Assembly (NCBI GenBank): GCA_903916195.1
Contig: CAIWVP010000080.1
Location: forward strand, 1-32,422
Source: an uncultured Verrucomicrobiota bacterium
GTDB taxonomy: Bacteria > Verrucomicrobiota > Verrucomicrobiia > Limisphaerales > UBA9464
DNA: 32,422 nucleotides
Direction: 5' to 3'
This document shows, one piece after another, positions 23,816 to 30,712 of this stretch. Numbering within the stretch: the first letter of the stretch is position 1; each line of letters opens with the position of its first letter. The notes below the pieces were generated by a model. It was not told where the DNA came from. It saw only the letters and a list, made by a program, of their open reading frames with translations, and searched no databases. Both the position numbers and the translations under genes were made by a program.

Positions 23816-26212
23816 ATGGACGCCGCCCAACTCAACTGGATCACCAACTTCATCTGGGGCATCGCCGACGACACCCTCCGCGACGTGTTCGTGCGCGGCA
23901 AATACCGCGACGTCATCCTGCCGATGACCGTTCTCCGTCGCCTCGATGCCGTGCTGGAGCCCACCAAAGAGGCAGTGCTCGAAATGAAGGCCGCACTCGA
24001 CAAGGAGCAGATCACCAACCAGGACGACGCCCTGCGCTCCGCGTCCGGCGAGGCCTTCTACAACACCTCGCCCTTCCTCTTGCGCGACCTCAAGTCCCGC
24101 AAGACGCAGCAGACGCTTAAGGACGACTTCATGGCCTACCTCGACGGCTTCTCGCCGAACGTGCAGGACATCCTCAAGAACTTCGAGTTTCGCAATCAAA
24201 TCCCCCGGCTCTCCGAGTCCGACGGCCTCGGTCAGCTCATCGAAAAGTTCCTCGACAAGGACATCAACCTCAGCCCCCGCGCCGTGGGCGAGTTGCCCGG
24301 CCTCGACAACCACTCCATGGGCACCGTCTTCGAGGACCTCGTGCGCATGTTCAATGAGGACAACAACGAGGAAGCCGGCCAGCACTGGACGCCGCGTGAT
24401 GCCGTCAAGCTCATGGCCAGCCTCATGTTCCTGCCCGTGGCCGACAAGATCGAGTCCGGCACCTACTTGCTCTACGATTGCGCCTGCGGCACCGGCGGCA
24501 TGTTGACCGTCGCGGAGGAAACCCTCCAGCAGATCGCCACCGCGCACGGCAAGCAGGTCGCCACCCACCTTTACGGGCAGGAGATCAACGCCGAGACCTA
24601 CGCCATCTGCAAAGCCGACCTCCTGCTCAAAGGCGACGGCGACGCGGCGGACAACATCGTCGGCGGCCCCGCCTTCTCCACCCTGTCGAACGACCAGTTC
24701 CGCTCCCGCACCTTCGACTTCATGCTCGCCAATCCGCCCTACGGAAAAAGCTGGAAAAGCGACCTGGAGCGCATGAGCGGCGATGGCGGCAAAAAGGGCG
24801 TGAAAGACCCGCGCTTCCTCATCGAGCACGCCGGCGATCCCGAATACTCCCTCATCACCCGCAGCTGCGACGGCCAGATGCTCTTTCTGGCCAACATGCT
24901 CAGCAAGATGAAGCACGACACGCTGCTCGGCAGCCGCATCGCCGAGGTGCACAACGGCTCCTCCCTCTTCACCGGCGACGCTGGGCAGGGCGAGAGCAAC
25001 ATCCGCCGCTGGGTCATCGAGAACGACTGGCTGGAGGCCATCGTCGCCCTGCCGCTGAACATGTTCTACAACACCGGCATCGCCACCTACGTCTGGGTGC
25101 TCACCAACCGCAAGGCCGCGCCGCGCCAGGGCAAGGTCCAGCTCATCGACGCCACCCAATGGTTCCGGCCCCTGCGCAAGAACATGGGTAAAAAGAACTG
25201 CGAACTCGCCGCCGAGGACATCCAGCGCATCTGCGACACCTTCCTCGCCTTCGAGGAAACGCCGCAGTCGAAAATCTTTCCCAATGCCGCCTTCGGTTAT
25301 TGGAAAGTCAAGGTCGAGCGCCCGCTCCGCCTCCACAGCCAGCTCACGCGGCAGCGCATCGAGACGCTGCGCTTCGCCTCCGGCGACGAGGACATCCGCG
25401 CGGCGCTCCACGAAGAATTCGGCGACCAACTGTTTGAAGACCACCCCAACATCGCAGCGGTGCTGGAGAAACGCCTGTCCGAGTGGGCCGATGCTGATGC
25501 AGAGGACGAACCCGAAGGTGGCGCAAAGAAAAGATTGCCGGAGAAAGTAATAAAGAAACTGTCCGATGCCAGGACGTGGGAGCGCGATGACGCCCTTGTC
25601 AAAACGGCGAACCTGTTACGCGAAGAACTCGGCGGCGACCTTTTTCCTGATCACAACCTTTTCCGCGACCGCGTGCAGGCAGCGCTGAAGGATCTCGAAA
25701 TCAAACCTTCTGCTGCCGAACTCAAGCTCATCATCAACGCCGTCAGTTGGCGCGTGGAAGATGCGCCGCCGGTCATCGCCAAAATACACAAGCTGGGCAC
25801 CGCCGAAGCCGACGAACTGCGCGGTCGTTATTCTGTCCCCCTCTCCGCCCTTGGGGGAGAGGGCTGGGGTGAGGTGGTTGGGCGAAAGGGAAAGAAGAAG
25901 TCAACTGAACCAGACATCTCGCACGCCATCGTCGAATACGAGCCCGACAGCGAGCTCCGCGACTTCGAGCAGATCCCGCTGCTGGAAGAAGGCGGCATCG
26001 AAGCCTTCATCCGCCGCGAAGTCCTGCCCTACACACCCGACGCCTGGCTCGTCGAGGCCGACACCAAGATCGGATATGAAGTCAGCTTCACCCGCCACTT
26101 CTACCAGCCGCCCCAGCTCCGCACCCTCGCCCAGATCAGCGCCGACATCCTCGCGCTGGAGCAGGAGACCGAGGGCCTGCTCCACGAAATCACGAAAGGA
26201 GCTTGCGTATGA
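23816..26212 (+). CDS. hsdM: Type I restriction-modification methylase subunit HsdM
   Basis: The 798-residue product has the HsdM N-terminal helical domain (ITNFIWGIADDTLRDVFVRG, YRDVILPMTVLRRLDAVLEP) and an N6-adenine methylase core. The core has a SAM motif YDCACGTGGM near 218-229 and the catalytic motif N306-P-P-Y309 (MLANPPYGKSW). A long C-terminal region follows. It methylates adenine within the site set by HsdS and forms the M2S core of the restriction complex. Residues about 672-695 (VPLSALGGEGWGEVVGRKGK) are encoded by an inserted REP-like hairpin and look foreign. The stop overlaps the ATG of the DUF1016 gene. The tail HEITKGA is repeated before hsdS. Confidence 0.92.
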   Translation: MDAAQLNWITNFIWGIADDTLRDVFVRGKYRDVILPMTVLRRLDAVLEPTKEAVLEMKAALDKEQITNQDDALRSASGEAFYNTSPFLLRDLKSRKTQQTLKDDFMAYLDGFSPNVQDILKNFEFRNQIPRLSESDGLGQLIEKFLDKDINLSPRAVGELPGLDNHSMGTVFEDLVRMFNEDNNEEAGQHWTPRDAVKLMASLMFLPVADKIESGTYLLYDCACGTGGMLTVAEETLQQIATAHGKQVATHLYGQEINAETYAICKADLLLKGDGDAADNIVGGPAFSTLSNDQFRSRTFDFMLANPPYGKSWKSDLERMSGDGGKKGVKDPRFLIEHAGDPEYSLITRSCDGQMLFLANMLSKMKHDTLLGSRIAEVHNGSSLFTGDAGQGESNIRRWVIENDWLEAIVALPLNMFYNTGIATYVWVLTNRKAAPRQGKVQLIDATQWFRPLRKNMGKKNCELAAEDIQRICDTFLAFEETPQSKIFPNAAFGYWKVKVERPLRLHSQLTRQRIETLRFASGDEDIRAALHEEFGDQLFEDHPNIAAVLEKRLSEWADADAEDEPEGGAKKRLPEKVIKKLSDARTWERDDALVKTANLLREELGGDLFPDHNLFRDRVQAALKDLEIKPSAAELKLIINAVSWRVEDAPPVIAKIHKLGTAEADELRGRYSVPLSALGGEGWGEVVGRKGKKKSTEPDISHAIVEYEPDSELRDFEQIPLLEEGGIEAFIRREVLPYTPDAWLVEADTKIGYEVSFTRHFYQPPQLRTLAQISADILALEQETEGLLHEITKGACV
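25839..25875. repeat. REP-like hairpin inserted in the hsdM coding frame
   Basis: CCCTCTCC (25839-25846) pairs with GGAGAGGG (25856-25863), followed by CTGGGGTGAGG. In another frame it encodes SPSPPLGERAGVR, the usual translation of a dispersed intergenic repeat seen in many GC-rich bacteria. Here it is read through in hsdM without a stop. Confidence 0.6.
26183..26202 (+). repeat. 20-bp direct repeat, copy 1 (hsdM tail and ribosome-binding site)
   Basis: These 20 bases, encoding HEITKGA and containing GAAAGGAG, are repeated exactly at 27420-27439. The copies flank the DUF1016 gene. Confidence 0.75.
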
Positions 26213-27330
26213 AAAAGACGACCACCAGGAAGGTGTTACCAACGCCGACACAATTAGCCGCACCAGTGGTGCGACAATCGTCGCCGGTGGTGGAGGAGAG
26301 TGTCTTCAACGAGGTGCTGCAGCTCATCAAGACCGCAAAAGAAAAAGCCTATCACGCGGTGAACACCGAACTCATCACGCTTTATTGGCAGGTTGGCGAA
26401 TACATCAGCCGCAAGATTGAGACGGATGGCTGGGGCAAAGGCACCATTCAAAACCTGGGGAGCTACCTGCAAAAGTCCCAGCCAGGGATTCGCGGGTTCT
26501 CACCCCAAAACATCTGGCGGATGCGGCAGTTCTACCAAGCATACCAAGGAAAACCAATTCTCTCACCACTGGTGAGAGAATTGTCGTGGACCCACCACCT
26601 GACCATTCTCAGTCGCTCAAAACGCGAGGAGGAACGCGAGTTCTACATCCGCCTCGCCATTCGTGAAAGATGGGGCAAGCGCGAGCTGGAACGCCAGATG
26701 CAATGCTGCCTTTTCGAGCGGGCCGTCATGAATCCGCCAAAAGTCGCAGCAGCGCTGCGACAATTGCAGCCCCAAGCCGCTGAGTTCTTCAAAGACATCT
26801 ACAATCTGGAGTTCCTCGGTCTCCCCGCCGACCACTCGGAGGCCGATCTCCACGGCGCGCTGCTGCGCAATCTGGGCCGCTTCATCACCGAACTGGGGCG
26901 CGACTTCTGCTTTGTCGGCTCCCAATACCCGGTGCAGGTAGGCGGGCAGGACTTTGCGCTCGATCTGCTCTTCTTCCATCGCGGTATGAACTGCCTCGTC
27001 GCCCTCGAACTGAAAATCCGCGAGTTTCGCCCGGAGGACCTCGGCAAGCTCAACTTCTACCTCGAAGCCATCGACCGCGACCACCGCAAGCCCCACGAAA
27101 ACCCTGCTGTGGGTCTTCTTCTCTGCGCGTCGAAGGACACCGAAGTCGTCGAGTATTGCCTCAGCCGCTCACTCTCCCCGGCCATGATCGCTGAGTATGA
27201 AACCATGCTCCCCGACAAGGAACTCTTGAAGGCCAAGCTGCATGAGTTTTACCAACTCTGCGCCCCGCCGGAGGATGAGGAAACGGAGGCAGCACCATCA
27301 AAGCCTGTGCGAAGGAGGAAGAAGCCATGA
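26209..27330 (+). CDS. DUF1016/YhcG-family PDDEXK nuclease
   Basis: The 373-residue product begins MKKTTTRKVLPTPTQLAAPV. Residues about 30-175 are the DUF1016 N-terminal helical domain (AYHAVNTELITLYWQVGEYI, GFSPQNIWRMRQFYQAY, ELSWTHHLTIL). The C-terminal PDDEXK nuclease core has Asp252 (FALDLLFFHRG) and Glu267-x-Lys269 (LVALELKIREF), then GKLNFYLEAID. YhcG proteins are often carried inside type I hsd operons. Their role is unproven; interaction with the restriction complex or defence is inferred. The ATG overlaps the hsdM stop, with AAAGGAG at 26195-26201. The unit is flanked by 20-bp direct repeats. A Lys/Arg-rich tail (KPVRRRKKP) ends the protein. Confidence 0.85.
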   Translation: MKKTTTRKVLPTPTQLAAPVVRQSSPVVEESVFNEVLQLIKTAKEKAYHAVNTELITLYWQVGEYISRKIETDGWGKGTIQNLGSYLQKSQPGIRGFSPQNIWRMRQFYQAYQGKPILSPLVRELSWTHHLTILSRSKREEEREFYIRLAIRERWGKRELERQMQCCLFERAVMNPPKVAAALRQLQPQAAEFFKDIYNLEFLGLPADHSEADLHGALLRNLGRFITELGRDFCFVGSQYPVQVGGQDFALDLLFFHRGMNCLVALELKIREFRPEDLGKLNFYLEAIDRDHRKPHENPAVGLLLCASKDTEVVEYCLSRSLSPAMIAEYETMLPDKELLKAKLHEFYQLCAPPEDEETEAAPSKPVRRRKKP

Positions 27331-27449
27331 GTCCCCGAAATTTAGACTCAGTGCGTCTAAATTCGATTCGGAACGCAATGCGTTCCAAATCGGATCGGCG
27401 ATGGTCCTCCCAGCCCGCGCACGAAATCACGAAAGGAGCCACGGCATGA
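27327..27449 (+). CDS. Small 40-codon ORF bridging the DUF1016 gene and hsdS
   Basis: The frame begins with an ATG overlapping the DUF1016 stop (27327-27330) and ends with a TGA overlapping the hsdS ATG (27446-27449). It reads MSPRNLDSVRLNSIRNAMRS, then ... PAHEITKGATA. The last ten residues are the original HsdM tail. The first part is encoded by two tandem hairpins. It is probably not a selected protein but keeps ribosomes coupled from the DUF1016 gene to hsdS. Confidence 0.35.
   Translation: MSPRNLDSVRLNSIRNAMRSKSDRRWSSQPAHEITKGATA
27339..27391. repeat. Two tandem hairpins before hsdS
   Basis: Hairpin 1 is AATTTAGAC (27339-27347), a 7-nt loop, GTCTAAATT (27355-27363). Hairpin 2 is GGAACGCA, one base, TGCGTTCC (27370-27386), with outer GATT/AATC pairing to 27391. 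Both are A/T-richer than their surroundings, look imported, and lie at the right junction of the inserted DUF1016 unit. Confidence 0.6.
27420..27439 (+). repeat. 20-bp direct repeat, copy 2
   Basis: This is an exact copy of 26183-26202, here supplying the GAAAGGAG ribosome-binding site 7 nt before the hsdS ATG. In frame it encodes HEITKGA, the original C-terminus of HsdM. Confidence 0.75.
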
Positions 27450-28915
27450 TCGAGGGACTCAAGCCGTATGCGGAATACAAGGAGTCGGAGTCGAAGTGGC
27501 TCAATGCTGTTCCTGCGAAATGGGAAGTTCGGAATCTCCGTACACTCATCTCGAAGCGAGCCGAGCGAAACCGTCCAGACTTGCCGCTGCTTTCGGTGGC
27601 GCGAGAGAAGGGCGTCTTTGTTCGCTCAATGACCGACGCAGACGAGAATCACAACGTTATCCCCGAGGACTTGACCAACTACAAAGTCGCTCGCGCCGGC
27701 GATCTCGTGATCAACAAGATGAAGGCGTGGCAGGGATCAATGGGCATCGCCCCTTGCGATGGCATCGTCAGCCCCGCGTATTTCGTCTTCGACTTCCGCA
27801 TCGCCAATCACGCTTTCGGCCAGCGCCTCCTTCGCAGCAAACCGTATGTCGCGCACTTCGCGCAGGCGTCCGACGGCGTGCGCGTCGGCCAGTGGGATTT
27901 GTCGATTCCCGGAATGCGTCAGATTCCCGTGCTCGTGCCCAGCGACGACGAACAAGCGGCCATCGTGCGGTTTCTGGACCACGCGAACCGGAAGATCGAC
28001 GGCTTCATCCGCGCCAAGCGGAAGCTGATTGGGCTGCTGAACGAGCAGAAGCAGGCCATCATCCACCGCGCCGTGACGGGAAAGGATGAGGTCAGAATGG
28101 TGAAGGATGAAAACGGAAATTCATCCTTCATCCTTCAACCTTCATCCTTTCCAAAGAAGCCCTCCGGCATCCCCTGGCTCGGCGACATCCCGATGCATTG
28201 GGAAACGCGGCAGGTGAGACGCGCTACGACCTTCGTCACATCAGGCTCGCGTGGGTGGGCCAACTTTTATAGCGACGATGGACTGGTCTTCATTCAGAGC
28301 GGAAATCTTGGCCGCAACATGGCGCTGAACTTTTCCTACACGCAGTACGTCCGCCCGCCCTGTGGAGCGGAAGGTGAACGCACACGCGTTCAACGAGACG
28401 ACATCTTGATTTGCATCACTGGAGCGCTGACCGGAAATGTCGTTCACGTCGATCAAGAGTTGCCGGGGCTGTCCTTCGTTAATCAGCATGTAGCCTTGGT
28501 TCGCGTCAGGAAAGCCACTGTGAGGCCAAGGTTTCTAGCTTTTGCGCTTCGTTCAGAGATTGGGCAAGGCCAGTTCAAGACCAGCGAATATGGAGGAACC
28601 AAGCAGGGCTTGGGTCTCGGCGACGTGAAGGACGTGTTTTTTCCACTGCCTAGCCTGACTGAGCAGGATGCGATCATCGCGCATATCGATTCATCCTTGG
28701 CCGTATTCACCACCGCCATCGCCCGCACCGAGCGAGAAATCGCGCTGATGCAGGAATACCGGACGCGCCTGACCGCCGACCTCGTGACGGGCAAGCTGGA
28801 CGTGCGCGCAGCCGCCGCCCATCTCCCCGCCCCGCCCACCGCCGCCGCCGAACCCTCCCCCGACGCGCTCGACGCCGATGATATTTTGGATGAAGCTGAG
28901 CCCGAAGAATCTTGA
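27446..28915 (+). CDS. hsdS: Type I restriction-modification specificity subunit HsdS
   Basis: From ATG 27446 the product has 489 residues: MIEGLKPYAEYKESESKWLN then a first target-recognition domain (to about 175). A conserved helix follows (SDDEQAAIVRFLDHANRKID, LIGLLNEQKQAIIHRAVTGK). The second recognition domain opens SGIPWLGDIPMHWETRQVRR and ends in a second conserved helix (TEQDAIIAHIDSSLAVFTTA, LMQEYRTRLTADLVTGKLDV). Each domain reads one half of a bipartite DNA site and the helices set the spacing. Residues about 225-234 (NSSFILQPSSF) come from a 7-bp tandem repeat. The acidic tail (SPDALDADDILDEAEPEES) is unusual. The AAA gene starts 3 nt later. Confidence 0.9.
   Translation: MIEGLKPYAEYKESESKWLNAVPAKWEVRNLRTLISKRAERNRPDLPLLSVAREKGVFVRSMTDADENHNVIPEDLTNYKVARAGDLVINKMKAWQGSMGIAPCDGIVSPAYFVFDFRIANHAFGQRLLRSKPYVAHFAQASDGVRVGQWDLSIPGMRQIPVLVPSDDEQAAIVRFLDHANRKIDGFIRAKRKLIGLLNEQKQAIIHRAVTGKDEVRMVKDENGNSSFILQPSSFPKKPSGIPWLGDIPMHWETRQVRRATTFVTSGSRGWANFYSDDGLVFIQSGNLGRNMALNFSYTQYVRPPCGAEGERTRVQRDDILICITGALTGNVVHVDQELPGLSFVNQHVALVRVRKATVRPRFLAFALRSEIGQGQFKTSEYGGTKQGLGLGDVKDVFFPLPSLTEQDAIIAHIDSSLAVFTTAIARTEREIALMQEYRTRLTADLVTGKLDVRAAAAHLPAPPTAAAEPSPDALDADDILDEAEPEES
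28120..28147 (+). repeat. Four-copy 7-bp tandem repeat (TTCATCC) inside hsdS
   Basis: TTCATCC is repeated four times in a row, with one base differing in copy 3 (TTCAACC). A 9-bp inverted repeat (AAGGATGAA 28103-28111, TTCATCCTT 28120-28128) overlaps it. Because 7 is not a multiple of 3, gaining or losing one unit shifts the frame between the two recognition domains. Confidence 0.75.
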
Positions 28916-28918
28916 GCT

Positions 28919-30109
28919 ATGCCTGACAACACCAATCCGGTCCTGATCCGCCATCTGGCACCGAAGAACTTTCTTTCCTTCGGGCCTGACAACACGGGCA
29001 TTGAACTTCAATCGCTGAACCTGTTCATCGGCCCAAATGGCAGCGGTAAGTCCAATCTCATCGAGGCGATAAACCTCATGCGCTCGGCACCGAAAGAATT
29101 TCGCGACGTGACCCGAAAGGGCGGTGGCGTTGCAGAATGGATTTGGAAAGGGCAATCCAAGAAACCTGCGTCTGTGGAGTGGATCGTCAGTTACCCCAAA
29201 GGGAAGAAACCGCTTCGGCATACCATGGCATTCCACCCGGTGTCGCAGGCGTTCTCTCTGGATGATGAATGCGTCGAAGAGAGTGAGCCGCGATATGCGA
29301 GTGAGCCGGGAGTGTTCTTCTTTTACCGCTATCAAAACGGGCAGCCGGCCGTGAATACCGTGAAGGAGGGGCGACGCCAACTGGCGCGGGACACTATCGA
29401 GGCTGACCGGTCCATTCTTGCACAACGGCGCGATCCCGAAACGTATCCCGAACTGGCCTGGCTGGCGCAGAACTACGAGAAGGTACGCATCTACCGCGAA
29501 TGGGCCTTTGGGCGCAGTGCAGTTTTCCGCGAGCCCCAGAAGGCGGACATGCGGAACGACACCTTGGAAGAAGATTTTTCCAACCTCGGTCTCTTCCTTA
29601 ACCGTTTGAAGACCCGCTCACCCATCGCGAAGAAGGCAATCCTCACCGGATTGAAAGATCTCTACGATGGGATCACTGATTTTGACGTGCTGATTGAGGG
29701 CGGCACTGTACAGGTCTTCTTCACTGAGGGAGATTTCGTTATCCCGGCCACGCGCCTTTCAGACGGCACGTTGCGCTACCTTTGCCTACTGGCAATCCTC
29801 TGCGACCCCGAACCGCCACCGCTCATCTGCATTGAGGAGCCGGAATTGGGCTTGCACCCTGACATTCTTCCAAAGGTGGCAGACTTGTTGAGAACAGCCG
29901 CAACTCGCACGCAGCTCATTGTAACGACGCACTCGGACATCCTCGTGGATGCCATGACCGAAACGCCCGAGAGCGTGGTCGTATGTGCCAAGGCGGAGGG
30001 CCAAACCACGATGCAGAGATTGATTCCAGGGGACCTTGAACAATGGCTGAAAAAGTATCGGCTTGGGCAGCTTTGGACAAAAGGAGAGATCGGGGGAACC
30101 CGCTGGTGA
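28919..30109 (+). CDS. AAA/ABC-type ATPase (AAA_21-like), defence companion
   Basis: The 396-residue product has Walker A G38-PNGSGKSN (LFIGPNGSGKSNLIEAINLM). A signature-like segment ATRLSDGTLRYLCLLAIL lies near 280-297, with Walker B ICIEEPELGLHPDILPK near 303-318 and an H-loop in VTTHSDILVDAM near 337. This is the compact RecF/OLD-like ATPase head without long coiled coils. Paired with a TOPRIM-like protein it resembles PARIS AriA or the RloA-type ATPases known from hsd loci. The start is 3 nt after hsdS, and the stop overlaps the next gene's GTG. It probably senses phage interference and controls its partner; that is inferred. Confidence 0.85.
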   Translation: MPDNTNPVLIRHLAPKNFLSFGPDNTGIELQSLNLFIGPNGSGKSNLIEAINLMRSAPKEFRDVTRKGGGVAEWIWKGQSKKPASVEWIVSYPKGKKPLRHTMAFHPVSQAFSLDDECVEESEPRYASEPGVFFFYRYQNGQPAVNTVKEGRRQLARDTIEADRSILAQRRDPETYPELAWLAQNYEKVRIYREWAFGRSAVFREPQKADMRNDTLEEDFSNLGLFLNRLKTRSPIAKKAILTGLKDLYDGITDFDVLIEGGTVQVFFTEGDFVIPATRLSDGTLRYLCLLAILCDPEPPPLICIEEPELGLHPDILPKVADLLRTAATRTQLIVTTHSDILVDAMTETPESVVVCAKAEGQTTMQRLIPGDLEQWLKKYRLGQLWTKGEIGGTRW

Positions 30110-30708
30110 GCGCACATCTTTACATTGAGGGTGGTGAATCCAAAGAGGACCAAATCCGGTGCCGGGAGGGGTTTTGCAAGCTGATCGGGAAATTGGGATT
30201 TGCAACAGGCAAGAAGATGCCCCGGCTCAGTGCTTGTGGCGGACGAAACTCAGCCTTCGACGACTTCAAGACGGCCCACGCAAGCAGCAAACCGGGCGAT
30301 TACATCGCCATGCTGGTGGACAGTGAGGACCCCGTGACTGATGTCGGAAAGACCTGGGACCATCTCAAGGCCCGGGATAACTGGGATCAGCCAGCCGGGG
30401 CGAACGATGATCAGGTGCTATTCATGACCACCTGTATGGAGTCGTGGGTCGTGGCCGACCGCGAGACGCTGAAAAAGCACTACGGCCACAAGCTCCAGGA
30501 GACAGCCCTCCCCCCGGCAAACAATCTGGAGAGTCGGGGCCGATCGGATGTTCACGATAAGCTGGAGCATGCCACGCGCGATTGCTCCAACGCATACAAA
30601 AAAGGGAAGCGCTCGTTCCTCGTTGTCGGGGAACTGAATCCAGCCGCGCTCGAACCTCTGCTGCCAAGTTTCGCCCGTATGAAGAAAATTCTAAAAGCGA
30701 AGCTCTGA
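30106..30708 (+). CDS. DUF4276 (TOPRIM-like) protein, partner of the AAA ATPase
   Basis: I chose GTG 30106 because it overlaps the ATPase stop (GTGA) and the domain begins there: VSAHLYIEGGESKEDQIRCR. Frames extending to 30043 overlap the ATPase. The 200 residues carry Glu8 in the first strand, Asp72 and Glu74/Asp75 in YIAMLVDSEDP, and CMESWVVADRETLKKHYG. Together these fit DUF4276, a family with a TOPRIM-like fold. TOPRIM partners of AAA ATPases act as nucleases in systems such as PARIS (AriB) and OLD. Nuclease activity here is an inference. Confidence 0.78.
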   Translation: MSAHLYIEGGESKEDQIRCREGFCKLIGKLGFATGKKMPRLSACGGRNSAFDDFKTAHASSKPGDYIAMLVDSEDPVTDVGKTWDHLKARDNWDQPAGANDDQVLFMTTCMESWVVADRETLKKHYGHKLQETALPPANNLESRGRSDVHDKLEHATRDCSNAYKKGKRSFLVVGELNPAALEPLLPSFARMKKILKAKL

Positions 30709-30712
30709 GCGC

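Noticed and set aside
21470-25444. Antisense ORFs of 721 and 555 codons opposite the isochorismatase gene and hsdM
   Set aside because: These are frame shadows of clearly recognised genes; the translations show no domain and have biased composition.
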